The notes beneath the pieces were generated by a model. The model was not told where the DNA came from and ran no database searches. It saw only the letters and a list, made by a program, of their open reading frames with translations. Made by a program: the position numbers and the translations under genes. Of a DNA stretch of 64,000 bases, positions 35,072 to 43,205 are shown in pieces. Origin of the DNA: Geobacteraceae bacterium (GTDB lineage: Bacteria > Desulfobacterota > Desulfuromonadia > Geobacterales > Pseudopelobacteraceae); NCBI GenBank assembly GCA_016720395.1, contig JADKKR010000005.1:186001-250000 (forward strand), in the 5' to 3' direction. Positions within the stretch are counted from its first letter, which is position 1. Each line of letters opens with the position of its first letter.

Positions 35072-36214
35072 ATGACCGAATCCACTGAACGCACCGACCT
35101 GGCCGGGTATGCCTGCAGCAGTGCCCTGTCACGCGGTCGTAAACACCACGAGGATTTCCGCGACCAGCGTCCGGCCTTCGAGCGCGACCGCGACCGGATC
35201 ATCCATTGTGCCGCCTTCCGGCGCCTGGAATACAAGACCCAGGTATTCGTCAACCATGAAGGTGATTATTATCGTACGCGGCTGACCCATTCGCTGGAGG
35301 TGGCCCAGATCGGCCGGGCCATTGCCCGAAAGCTCCACCTGAACGAGGAACTGACCGAGGCTCTGGCCTTGGCGCATGATCTCGGACATACCCCCTTCGG
35401 TCATACCGGCGAGGAGGTTCTGAACCGCCTGATGAAGGGGAGGGGGGGCTTCGAGCATAACCTGCAGTCGTTCCGGGTGGTGGATGAACTTGAAGAACGC
35501 TATCCGGGATTTAACGGACTCAACCTGACCTGGGAGCTGCGCGAGGGGATCATCAAGCACGCCAGCCCCTACGATGTCCCCACCGAGGCATTGGCCGAGT
35601 TCCTGCCGGGCGTGGTCCCTTCCATCGAGGGGCAGATTATCAACTACGCCGACGAAATCGCCTACAACAACCATGACATAGACGATGGCCTGAAATCCGG
35701 ATATATTACGCTGGACATGCTGGCGCAGGTAGCACTCTGGCAGAAGGTCAGCGCAGGTGTCCGCGAGAAATACCCGGCCATCGACGACCGTCGCCTGGTA
35801 TATCAGACGATAAGCGCCCTGATCGGGCTTCTGATCGGTGACATCTGCAGCACCATTACAGCGAACCTGCAACGGCTGTCCATCGCCTCCCTGGATGATC
35901 TGAGGCGAGTGAACAAGCCCCTGGCACACTTCAGCAGTGACCTGACCGTTCTCAACCTGGAGCTGAAACGGTTCCTGTTCGATAACCTCTACCGCCACCA
36001 CAAGGTGGACAAAATGCGGGTCAAGGCCGAAATATTCATTACGCGTCTGTTTGAGACCTACCTGCAGTACCCCAACCTGCTGCCGCCCAAATTCCGTTTG
36101 CGCGTGGAGCGCTTCGGTCTGGAGCGGACGGTGTGCGATTATATCGCCGGGATGACGGACCGTTTTGCCCTGGATGAATATAAACGCCTGTTTGAACCCT
36201 ATGAGCGTGTCTGA
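35072..36214 (+). CDS. dgt: Deoxyguanosinetriphosphate triphosphohydrolase-like protein
   Basis: 380 residues with the HD-domain metal motif typical of dGTPases: YRTRLTHSLEVAQIGRAIAR (the H of THS, about 71-90), ALAHDLGHTPFGHTGE (His-Asp pair, about 103-118) and a late Asp in IINYADEIAYNNHD (about 190-203). The upstream FRDQRPAFERDRDRIIHCAAFRRLEYKTQVF is also conserved. It cleaves dNTPs to the nucleoside and triphosphate. The length fits the short bacterial dGTPase-like type 2 class. It starts the + strand cluster with a hypothetical gene and a 5'-nucleotidase gene. Confidence 0.92.
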   Translation: MTESTERTDLAGYACSSALSRGRKHHEDFRDQRPAFERDRDRIIHCAAFRRLEYKTQVFVNHEGDYYRTRLTHSLEVAQIGRAIARKLHLNEELTEALALAHDLGHTPFGHTGEEVLNRLMKGRGGFEHNLQSFRVVDELEERYPGFNGLNLTWELREGIIKHASPYDVPTEALAEFLPGVVPSIEGQIINYADEIAYNNHDIDDGLKSGYITLDMLAQVALWQKVSAGVREKYPAIDDRRLVYQTISALIGLLIGDICSTITANLQRLSIASLDDLRRVNKPLAHFSSDLTVLNLELKRFLFDNLYRHHKVDKMRVKAEIFITRLFETYLQYPNLLPPKFRLRVERFGLERTVCDYIAGMTDRFALDEYKRLFEPYERV

Positions 36215-36268
36215 ATTCCCTTGGCACGGGACTGGTCACAGCTGTCGCAATCGTATCGGAGGCATATA

Positions 36269-36862
36269 ATGGCACCCAAAAAAATCAATCTCATCATCTG
36301 GCTGGTCAAGGCAGCGGAGCTGGATGTCATCCAGAAGTGCTGCATGAAAAAGCTGATCGGGCTGCACTTCGATGTTATCTATACACTGCCGTATGCCATG
36401 TGCCTCAACACTGTGTCGGAGATCATAGCGGACCTTGAGATCGAAGAAGACCAGAATATCATTTCAACGAGCCGTTTCAGCAGCATCGGCCTGGTCCCTC
36501 CCGCAGACATGGCCCTGATGCAGAAGAGGGTGACGGCATTTGTAAAAAAGACGCCGATTACGCTCGATGTCTGGAAAGATGTTGCCGGCAGTTTCTATGC
36601 CCAGGCTGTCGAGAAGGCTCAGGCCGGCATCATCAAGACCTGTGCCGAGCTGGTAAAAAAATGGCCGGGGAATGCCGCCTATACCATCATGGCGGTCAAC
36701 AACGACCGGATGCCGCTATTGGAACTGCTGGCCGAGCCATTCGACAGCTCACTCAGGATTCCTGCGGAAGGTGAAATAGTCGAACTTCGTTTTGAAGGGG
36801 TGGTTGAGGGGAAGAATGTCCGTGCCAGGTTGGTCTACGCTGCGCATGGCACGTTGACGTGA
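36269..36862 (+). CDS. Conserved hypothetical protein
   Basis: 197 residues from the ATG at 36269, supported by GGAGG seven bases upstream; the frame extends further up only via a TTG. It is a soluble mixed alpha/beta protein with no signal peptide or membrane helix. Notable stretches are IIWLVKAAELDVIQKCCMKK, FSSIGLVPPADMALMQKR and a last beta part IVELRFEGVVEGKNVRARLVY. No family was recognised. Lying between the dGTPase and YfbR-like nucleotidase genes with short gaps it may be co-transcribed with them, but no function is inferred from that. Confidence 0.7.
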   Translation: MAPKKINLIIWLVKAAELDVIQKCCMKKLIGLHFDVIYTLPYAMCLNTVSEIIADLEIEEDQNIISTSRFSSIGLVPPADMALMQKRVTAFVKKTPITLDVWKDVAGSFYAQAVEKAQAGIIKTCAELVKKWPGNAAYTIMAVNNDRMPLLELLAEPFDSSLRIPAEGEIVELRFEGVVEGKNVRARLVYAAHGTLT

Positions 36863-36890
36863 CATTCTGCCGTTAGAGGAGTGGAAGAAT

Positions 36891-37529
36891 GTGCTGTCCG
36901 ATGAAACAGATAGGGAATCCATGAAACAGAAAGCTGCACAGCCCGAACAATACGATTTTTTCGCGTTTCTTTCCCGGATGCGCTACATCAGCCGCTGGGG
37001 TCTGATGCGCAACACCGTCCCGGAGAACATCCAGGAGCACAGCCTGGATGTGGCCGTGATCGCCCATGCCCTGGCGGTTATCCGTAATACCTATTTCAAC
37101 GGCACACTGGATGCTTCCCGCGCTGCGCTGTTCGGCATCTTTCACGATGCCAGCGAGATTTTTACCGGTGACATGCCGACGCCGGTCAAGCACTTCAACC
37201 CTAATTTCAAACGTTCTTTCCATCAACTGGAGGACCGGGCCCGCCGCAAGTTGCTGGCCATGCTGCCGCCCGAGTTGTCAGATGAGTACGAACCGCTGTT
37301 CTTTTTCGAAGGTGAAACGGAGTATGTGAGCCTGGTCAAGGCGGCCGATAAGATTGCGGCGCTGGCCAAGTGCATCGAGGAGGAGAAATCCGGCAACCTG
37401 GAGTTCCGCCGTGCCCGCGCAGAACATGAGGAAAATCTGTCTAACAGCCCGCTACCCGAGGTGCGCTATTTCATGGAGAAGTTCCTGCCGGGGTATCGCC
37501 TGTCGCTGGATGAACTGAACCTGGGGTAG
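36891..37529 (+). CDS. HD-domain 5'-deoxynucleotidase (YfbR-like)
   Basis: 212 residues from a GTG with GAGGAG upstream; an in-frame ATG at 36921 would give MKQKAAQPEQYDFFAF, closer to the E. coli YfbR start, and is equally possible. The N-terminal YDFFAFLSRMRYISRWGLMRN and PENIQEHSLDVAVIAHALAV give the first HD-domain His; GIFHDASEIFTGDMPTPVKHF the His-Asp pair; LVKAADKIAALAKCIEEE the last metal Asp. The family removes phosphate from deoxynucleoside 5'-monophosphates. Together with the dGTPase gene two genes upstream this looks like a dNTP-balance cluster. Confidence 0.88.
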   Translation: MLSDETDRESMKQKAAQPEQYDFFAFLSRMRYISRWGLMRNTVPENIQEHSLDVAVIAHALAVIRNTYFNGTLDASRAALFGIFHDASEIFTGDMPTPVKHFNPNFKRSFHQLEDRARRKLLAMLPPELSDEYEPLFFFEGETEYVSLVKAADKIAALAKCIEEEKSGNLEFRRARAEHEENLSNSPLPEVRYFMEKFLPGYRLSLDELNLG

Positions 37530-37565
37530 GATGGTTAGGCTCAGATTCAAAACAGAACCTGATTC

Positions 37566-37641
37566 TCACGCAACGACGCAACGAAAGGCTTTAAAACAAA
37601 ATAGATCTTGGTTTGCGTTGCGTCGTCGCGTCGTTGCGTGA
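37566..37641. repeat. Inverted repeat of CAACGACGC-type units
   Basis: TCACGCAACGACGC (37566-37579) and its perfect complement (37628-37641) flank a 48-bp interior, and the unit GCGTTGCGTCGTC recurs inside the right arm. It lies between convergent genes just before a terminator. It looks like a small REP-like intergenic repeat. Confidence 0.7.
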
Positions 37642-37682
37642 AACAAGAATTGTCTTTTTTTTCAGATAGTTGTTCCGAAAAT

Positions 37683-37717
37683 AAAAACGCAACCTTCATT
37701 CAGAGGGTTGCGTTTTT
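37683..37717. terminator. Bidirectional intrinsic terminator
   Basis: AAAAACGCAACC (37683-37694) and GGTTGCGTTTTT (37706-37717) form a 12-bp stem with an 11-nt loop and A/T tails on both sides, between the convergent nucleotidase and thiouridylase-like genes. Confidence 0.9.
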
Positions 37718-37739
37718 TTGTTCCAGCTGTTCGGGGCGG

Positions 37740-38753
37740 CTAGAGGGAGATGACGTATGCCTTGACCGCCTCCTCGTCCAGGTTGTTGCGGACGGTCACT
37801 ACCTGTTCCGTGTTGCCCTGGCGGACGCTGATCCGGCAGTCGGCATCTTTTTCGGCCCTGGTATAGCGCAGCAGCAGGCGTGCTGCCAGTTGGATGGCTT
37901 CCTGATCCTGGCGCCCGGTGATGACACCGATCGGGGTGTTGCCGTCCATCCAGGTTATGGCCGCCTCACCCTCATGTCTGGCGTTCTCGAGGAGATTGTT
38001 GTCGGATTCATCCCGCCCGATAATCACCTTGGTCCGCTCACCCACGCGCAGGTGCCGGCCGAGCTTGAGCAGACGGAAGTCGCGCGGGTCGAGCTCATCA
38101 GAGTGGTCGAAGAGGTCCTGCATCTTCGGGACGAAGGACAGTTCGGTCAGTAGGCAGCCGCCGGCCGGACAGGGGTAGTTCTTGACATCGATCTCTTCGG
38201 CCAGATCAAAAAGCTCCTTGCGGGAGCGCCCCTTGATGGCCAGCAGTTTGTCGCGATCCACCCAGCCTTCCTTCTCCGGGATAGTCGGGTCGAAATGCTG
38301 TGCCGAGAGCGGGCGCAGCAGCAGGCCTTCCAGTCCGCTCTCCCGCTCGATGATCCGCAGAGAATCCCGCTTCTGGCTCATGGGCCGTTGTCCGAGCACC
38401 TCGCCGGTAATGATGAAGTCGGCGCCGCATTCGGCCATGTACTCTTTGGCCTTGCGCAGCAGGTAGATGCGGCAGTCCACGCAGGGGTTGACACCCTTGC
38501 CGTAACCATGCACCGGATTGCGCACGATTTCCAAGTAGTCGAGGCCTTTGTGGATGACCTTGATGGGGATGTTGAATTCCTCGGCGACGCGCATCGCTTC
38601 GGATTTGCAGCCGCGGTTTTTGCCGGTACAGGTGCAGAAAGGTGAGGTAAAGTTGAGGGCCTCGACGTCAATTCCCATGTCGAGCATCATCTTGACCGCA
38701 AGTGTGGAGTCGAGTCCTCCGGAAAGGAGGGCGAGAGCCTTGCGTTTTTTCAT
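37740..38753 (-). CDS. PP-loop ATPase, MnmA/ThiI-like thiouridylase-related protein
   Basis: 337 residues from the ATG at 38753 (AGGAG upstream); longer in-frame starts add a non-conserved stretch. The PP-loop SGGLDST is at residues 11-17. Cysteine motifs follow: CTCTGKNRGC (about 41-50), NPCVDCR (about 91-97) and NYPCPAGGCLLT (about 198), the last two resembling the paired Cys of tRNA thiolation enzymes. It adenylates a substrate, probably a tRNA base, for sulfur transfer. The C-terminal 100 residues (from LLKLGRHLRVGER) are a separate domain whose role is not clear. It may be an MnmA-related paralogue rather than the housekeeping enzyme. Confidence 0.75.
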   Translation of the reverse strand: MKKRKALALLSGGLDSTLAVKMMLDMGIDVEALNFTSPFCTCTGKNRGCKSEAMRVAEEFNIPIKVIHKGLDYLEIVRNPVHGYGKGVNPCVDCRIYLLRKAKEYMAECGADFIITGEVLGQRPMSQKRDSLRIIERESGLEGLLLRPLSAQHFDPTIPEKEGWVDRDKLLAIKGRSRKELFDLAEEIDVKNYPCPAGGCLLTELSFVPKMQDLFDHSDELDPRDFRLLKLGRHLRVGERTKVIIGRDESDNNLLENARHEGEAAITWMDGNTPIGVITGRQDQEAIQLAARLLLRYTRAEKDADCRISVRQGNTEQVVTVRNNLDEEAVKAYVISL

Positions 38754-38868
38754 GTGAAGCTCCTGGGGCTCCATGGCATGGCCGATCTTGTCTGAGAGGT
38801 GCCCTGCCACAGGACCGAATTTTTCACAGGCTAGCACAGGCGGGCAGGTGATGTAAAGAAGCGAGACT

Positions 38869-39312
38869 TCAGCCGGCCTGTGCGGCCTCCAGCAGCCGGA
38901 TACGCTCCTTGAGGTCCTTCTCCCTCTGCCAGCGGGCACTCACATCCCGTATGATGGCCGCCACACCGAGCATCTTCCCCTCGATGTCCTTTACCATCAC
39001 CATCGAAAACTCCGTCGAGATGCGTGAACCGTCCTTGCGCTGGGCCGGTGCCGATAGCAGATCCACGCTGTAATGGCTGGAACCGCTCTCCATGACCCGG
39101 AAGTAGCCATCCCAGTGCCGGCCGCGCAGGTTCTCCGGTATGATCAGATCCAGCGACTGACCCATGGCCTCTGTCTCGGTATAGCCGAACATGCGCTCGG
39201 CACCGCTGTTCCAGAGCCGGATTATCCCTGTACGGTCGGAGAACATGATGGCGTCGTTGCTGTCGGCAATAATTCTGTGGGATAACTGCTCTGCTGAAAT
39301 TATGTCGCCCAT
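38869..39312 (-). CDS. Single PAS-domain protein
   Basis: 147 residues consisting almost only of one PAS domain: IIADSNDAIMFSDRTGIIRLWNSGAERMFGY, then MGQSLDLIIPENLRG and SRISTEFSMVMVKD, with the PAC-like GVAAIIRDVSARWQRE and a short coiled-coil tail. No output domain follows, so it may regulate a partner by direct binding, or sense redox or a ligand. It is the last gene of a minus-strand cluster with hemerythrin and Fe-S proteins, 21 bp after the hemerythrin stop, suggesting a sensor role for oxygen or nitric oxide; that is inference. Confidence 0.85.
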   Translation of the reverse strand: MGDIISAEQLSHRIIADSNDAIMFSDRTGIIRLWNSGAERMFGYTETEAMGQSLDLIIPENLRGRHWDGYFRVMESGSSHYSVDLLSAPAQRKDGSRISTEFSMVMVKDIEGKMLGVAAIIRDVSARWQREKDLKERIRLLEAAQAG

Positions 39313-39333
39313 GTTCGCCCCCGTTTTGTCTGT

Positions 39334-39885
39334 TCAGACTTCGTTTTCGTAGCCTGCCACCACTGCTTCGTAGCGGGCTGTGAAGTCGGCCGGAGTCTGT
39401 GCCTCAGCCGCTGTATAGCCTGCAATGATGCTGTCTCTCATGATATCAGGAATTACCCGTTCCGCAAGCGGGTAGAGGATCTCGTCCTCCTTGCCGATGT
39501 GTTCGCGCAGCAGTTCCGCATAGGCCAGGGCGTTTTCGGCGATGATGCCTTCACGTCCATCCTGCCCGGCCAGAGCCTCCCGGACGGCAGCCTCCATGGT
39601 ACCCACATAGGCCCGTCCCTGGTCATGCTCCATCAGCATGGCTGCGATGGGACTGTTCTCACGGGGCATGCCGTTTTTTACCAGGGCCTCGAAGAGTACA
39701 TCCTCCTCCTTGGCGTGGTGGAAGCGGTCGGCATAGGTACGGATGAACTCGACGCCGTTGAGATAAAACTGCCAGTTGCTATAGCTGCCCTCTGCCGTAC
39801 GGCAGGCGTTACGCTCCAGCAGTGAAATCATCCTCAGGATCAGTCGGTGTTCCCCTACCAGTGTCTGTGTTATATTCGTTTTCAT
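39334..39885 (-). CDS. Hemerythrin HHE-domain protein
   Basis: 183 residues, all-helical. Diiron ligands are laid out as in HHE proteins: EHRLILRMI near the N-terminus, FHHAKEEDVLFEAL (about 56-69), MEHDQGRAYV (about 85) and LREHIGKEDEILYPLAERV (about 129-147). Such proteins bind oxygen or nitric oxide, or repair Fe-S centres as in the RIC/YtfE group. It starts at the last base of the Fe-S protein gene, so translation is coupled. The neighbouring DUF1858-like gene encodes the domain that in RIC proteins is fused to the hemerythrin domain, strengthening a link to nitrosative or oxidative stress. Confidence 0.9.
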   Translation of the reverse strand: MKTNITQTLVGEHRLILRMISLLERNACRTAEGSYSNWQFYLNGVEFIRTYADRFHHAKEEDVLFEALVKNGMPRENSPIAAMLMEHDQGRAYVGTMEAAVREALAGQDGREGIIAENALAYAELLREHIGKEDEILYPLAERVIPDIMRDSIIAGYTAAEAQTPADFTARYEAVVAGYENEV

Positions 39886-40340
39886 CAGTTCCTCCGCTCC
39901 CCGTTGATGCCGATGGTGATGCTCTCCAGCGGGATATCTTTGCCGCTCTTCTGCAGCGCCTCGCGGACCATGATGTCCAGACCGCGGCAGCAGGGTACCT
40001 CCATGATGGCCACGCTGATGCTTTTGATCCGGTTGGCGCTGAAGATGTGAGCCAGTTTGTCCACATAGGCCGTGGTGTCATCCAGTTTGGGGCAGGCGAT
40101 GGCCAGCGCCTTGCCCTTGAGCAGGTCCTGATGCATGCTCCCCATGGCAAAGGCCACGCAGTCGGCGCAGATCAGGATATCCGCGTCCTGGAAATAGGGC
40201 GCTGTCGGCGGGACCAGGTGGAGCTGCACCGGCCACTGGCGCAGCTCAGATGGTGCCTTTCCCTGTGCCGTGTCTGTCGTTTCCGTACGTTCAATTACTT
40301 TTGCCATGCTGCCGGGGCAGCCGCATCCAAGATTTCCCAT
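39885..40340 (-). CDS. Cysteine-rich Fe-S-type protein linked to hemerythrin
   Basis: 151 residues; AAGGAGA precedes the ATG. Cysteines occur as GCGCPG (5-10), ILICADCVAFAMG (about 56-68), AIACPKLDD (about 82) and VPCCRGLDIM (about 114), a layout seen in small proteins annotated as iron-sulfur or ferredoxin-associated in anaerobes; the classical CxxCxxCxxxCP ferredoxin motif is absent. It may bind a metal or Fe-S cluster. Tight coupling to the DUF1858-like gene (3-bp gap) and the hemerythrin gene (1-bp overlap) suggests one functional unit. Confidence 0.7.
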   Translation of the reverse strand: MGNLGCGCPGSMAKVIERTETTDTAQGKAPSELRQWPVQLHLVPPTAPYFQDADILICADCVAFAMGSMHQDLLKGKALAIACPKLDDTTAYVDKLAHIFSANRIKSISVAIMEVPCCRGLDIMVREALQKSGKDIPLESITIGINGERRN

Positions 40341-40343
40341 GGT

Positions 40344-40565
40344 TTATTCTCCTTTGTGTGCCAGATGCTGGTTGATTTCCTGTTCGATCCGTGCTTCGTC
40401 CTCTTTTGAAAGTCCGTGGATGCTGACGACGTCCTTCAGCAGGCAGATGCCGACCTTGCAGGTCACGCAGCCGATATCGAAGCGGTTGAGGATCTCGCCG
40501 ATTTCAGGGTACTCCGTTATTACATCCTGTATTGCCTTGTCTCCGATACCGCCGTTGAATTCCAT
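40344..40565 (-). CDS. Small DUF1858-like protein
   Basis: 73 residues. The pattern IQDVITEYPEIGEILNRFDIGCVTCKVGICLLKDVVSIHGL matches the DUF1858/ScdA N-terminal type of small domain, in which Cys residues after the helix may bind a metal or take part in redox chemistry. GGAGG lies close to the ATG. It is the first gene of the minus-strand Fe-S/hemerythrin/PAS cluster. Confidence 0.78.
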   Translation of the reverse strand: MEFNGGIGDKAIQDVITEYPEIGEILNRFDIGCVTCKVGICLLKDVVSIHGLSKEDEARIEQEINQHLAHKGE

Positions 40566-40701
40566 CTCCAGCCTCCGATCAGGTTTGTATGTCTGAATGA
40601 TAAGACCTCCCTGGAATATTTTGTATGACCGGGGTCAAGGAATTGAAACTCACCGGCTGTTCCGGAGCACGTGCGGACAAGTGGACTCATCCTTTCCATT
40701 C

Positions 40702-40730
40702 TTGACACCCCGGGGCTTTTGATGTAGCTT
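40702..40730 (+). promoter_or_regulatory. Candidate sigma-70 promoter for the kdsB operon
   Basis: TTGACA at 40702-40707, a 17-bp spacer, and TAGCTT at 40725-40730, about 68 bp before the kdsB ATG. The -35 box is perfect, the -10 weak. Confidence 0.45.
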
Positions 40731-40797
40731 TACACGTCCTACCACAGGACAGCCTGGCGTACGCGTTACGGCACCTCTTTTCAAGGCTATTTTCCAC

Positions 40798-41562
40798 ATG
40801 AAGATCACAGCAGTCATCCCCGCCCGCTTCGCGTCAACGCGTTTTCCGGGCAAGGCGCTGGCCGATATCGGCGGAAAGCCGATGATCCAGCACGTATATG
40901 AGCGCACCTGCAAATCATCACTGGTTACCCGGGTTATCGTGGCCACAGACGACCAGCGCATTGCCGATGTTGTTACGCGGATCGGTGGTGAAGCGGTTAT
41001 GACGTCTGTCGACCATGAAACCGGCACCGACCGTCTGGCTGAAGTCGCCCGGGGCCTGGATTGCGACCTGATTGTCAATGTCCAGGGCGATGAACCCCTG
41101 ATCAATCCCGCCATGATCGATCAGGCCATAGAACCTTTTCTCAGCGACCCTGATCTGCAGATGGGCACATTGAAGACACGGGTGCTCTGCCTCCACGATT
41201 TTCTCTCACCCAACGTGGTCAAGGTCGTCACCGATGTCAACGGCTATGCCCTGTATTTTTCCCGCTCGCCGCTGCCGTTCTTCCGTGACAAATGGAAGGA
41301 TCTCAAGGACGAATCCTTTGTCTGCGGCAAGATGCTCTGCTACAAACATGTCGGGCTGTATGTCTATCGCCGCCCGTTTCTGCTTGAGTTTGCCGCGATG
41401 AAGCCGACCTTCCTGGAGATTTCGGAGAAGCTCGAACAGCTGCGAGCGATCGAGAATGGAGTCCGCATCCGGGTCGTGGGGACGGAGTTTACCTCCATCG
41501 GTGTTGATACGCCCGAGGACCTGAACAAAGCCCAGGAATATTATCGGCAGGTTATGTTATGA
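40798..41562 (+). CDS. kdsB: 3-deoxy-manno-octulosonate cytidylyltransferase
   Basis: 254 residues. The nucleotidyltransferase signature IPARFASTRFPGKAL (residues 7-21), the metal-binding VQGDEPLI (about 98-105) and the KMLCYKHVGLYVYRR region are all present. It activates Kdo as CMP-Kdo for lipid A-core assembly, using CTP made by the next gene's product. The stop overlaps an ATG of the pyrG frame. First gene of a long + operon that also carries the other three Kdo genes. Confidence 0.96.
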   Translation: MKITAVIPARFASTRFPGKALADIGGKPMIQHVYERTCKSSLVTRVIVATDDQRIADVVTRIGGEAVMTSVDHETGTDRLAEVARGLDCDLIVNVQGDEPLINPAMIDQAIEPFLSDPDLQMGTLKTRVLCLHDFLSPNVVKVVTDVNGYALYFSRSPLPFFRDKWKDLKDESFVCGKMLCYKHVGLYVYRRPFLLEFAAMKPTFLEISEKLEQLRAIENGVRIRVVGTEFTSIGVDTPEDLNKAQEYYRQVML

Positions 41563-41594
41563 AAACATCCAGTTCAGCACCGGGAGCAGATCAT

Positions 41595-43202
41595 ATGAAA
41601 ACCAAGTTTATCTTTGTTACCGGCGGGGTTGTCTCGTCCATCGGCAAGGGACTGGCTGCCGCATCGCTGGGTGCCCTGCTGGAGGCCCGCGGCCTGCGTG
41701 TGACCTTGCAGAAGCTGGATCCCTACATCAACGTCGATCCCGGTACCATGTCGCCGTTACAGCACGGCGAGGTCTTCGTGACCGATGACGGCGCCGAAAC
41801 GGACCTGGACCTGGGCCACTATGAGCGCTATACCAGCGCCGTGCTCTCCAAAAAAAGCAACTTCACCACCGGCCAGATCTATTTCTCCGTCATCAACAAG
41901 GAGCGCCACGGCGATTACCTGGGCGGCACGGTGCAGGTCATCCCGCACATAACCGACGAGATCAAGTCCAAGATCATCGAGAATGCCAAGGGTGCCGACG
42001 TGGCGATCGTCGAAGTCGGCGGTACGGTGGGCGATATCGAGTCTCTTCCCTTTCTGGAGGCCATCCGCCAGTTACGTTTCGACCGCGGCCACGGCAACGC
42101 ACTGTATGTCCATGTTACCCTGGTGCCCTACATTCGCACCGCCGGCGAACTGAAGACCAAGCCGACGCAGCACTCGGTCATGGAACTGCGCAAGATCGGT
42201 ATCCAGCCTGACATCCTGCTCTGTCGCTGCGACCGCGAACTGCCCCTGGACATGAAGAAAAAGATCTCCCTGTTTTGCAACGTTGACGAGGCCAGTGTCA
42301 TCCCCTCGGTTGATTCCGAACATATCTATGCCGTACCGTTGGCCCTGAACAGGGAGCGGCTGGACGAACAGGTAGTCGAAAAGCTTAATATCTGGACCAA
42401 GCAGCCCGATCTGACCCAGTGGCAGAACGTGGTGGAGACCCTGCGCCATCCCGGCCATGGCGAGGTGCGGATTGCCATTGTCGGCAAATATGTTGACCTG
42501 ACCGAGTCCTACAAGTCACTGGCCGAGGCCCTTACCCATGGCGGAATTGCCAATGACTGCCGGGTGTATCTCAAGTATATCGACTCAGAGAAGATCGAGC
42601 TGGAAGGAATCGGCGGACAACTGGACGATGTGGACGGCATTCTGGTGCCGGGTGGTTTCGGCGAACGGGGGACCGAGGGTAAGGTCAAGGCCATCGAATT
42701 TGCCCGCACCCGCAAGATACCGTTCTTCGGTATCTGCCTGGGTATGCAGATGGCTGCCATCGAGTTTGCCCGCAATGTCTGCGGTCTTGTCCAGGCCTGT
42801 TCCACCGAGTTCAAGACGGATTGCGGCGAGCCGGTCATCCACCTGATGGAAGAGCAGAAGTCCGTGAACAAAAAAGGGGGCACCATGCGTTTGGGAGCCT
42901 GCCCCTGCACGGTCACCGAGGGTTCCCGGGCGTTTGATGCCTACAAAGAGACGGAGATTTCCGAGCGCCACCGCCACCGTTTTGAGTTCAACAACAGCTA
43001 TCGCGACATGCTGACCGCCAAAGGCCTGGTGCTCTCAGGCATCAACCAGCAGAAGGATCTGGTTGAAATCATCGAAATCCCCGATCACCCCTGGTTCCTG
43101 GGCTGCCAGTTCCATCCCGAGTTCAAATCCAAGCCGCTGGTCCCGCACCCGCTCTTCCGTGCCTTTATCGGCGCTGCCCTGTCACACCGCAACACGAGGT
43201 AA
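41595..43202 (+). CDS. pyrG: CTP synthase
   Basis: 535 residues from the ATG at 41595, which gives the canonical MKTKFIFVTGGVVSSIGKG start with GGAG upstream; an ATG at 41559 would add 12 residues. The synthetase domain contains KLDPYINVDPGTMSP and DLDLGHYERY; the glutaminase domain carries PFFGICLGMQ with the nucleophile Cys and a final FHPEFKSKP with the His-Glu pair. It makes CTP from UTP, ATP and glutamine in the cytoplasm, supplying KdsB as well as nucleic acid and lipid synthesis. Confidence 0.97.
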   Translation: MKTKFIFVTGGVVSSIGKGLAAASLGALLEARGLRVTLQKLDPYINVDPGTMSPLQHGEVFVTDDGAETDLDLGHYERYTSAVLSKKSNFTTGQIYFSVINKERHGDYLGGTVQVIPHITDEIKSKIIENAKGADVAIVEVGGTVGDIESLPFLEAIRQLRFDRGHGNALYVHVTLVPYIRTAGELKTKPTQHSVMELRKIGIQPDILLCRCDRELPLDMKKKISLFCNVDEASVIPSVDSEHIYAVPLALNRERLDEQVVEKLNIWTKQPDLTQWQNVVETLRHPGHGEVRIAIVGKYVDLTESYKSLAEALTHGGIANDCRVYLKYIDSEKIELEGIGGQLDDVDGILVPGGFGERGTEGKVKAIEFARTRKIPFFGICLGMQMAAIEFARNVCGLVQACSTEFKTDCGEPVIHLMEEQKSVNKKGGTMRLGACPCTVTEGSRAFDAYKETEISERHRHRFEFNNSYRDMLTAKGLVLSGINQQKDLVEIIEIPDHPWFLGCQFHPEFKSKPLVPHPLFRAFIGAALSHRNTR

Positions 43203-43205
43203 CCC

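Noticed and set aside
36221..36268. TTG-initiated N-terminal extension of the hypothetical protein
   Set aside because: The ATG at 36269 has GGAGG at good spacing and the extension looks non-conserved in character.
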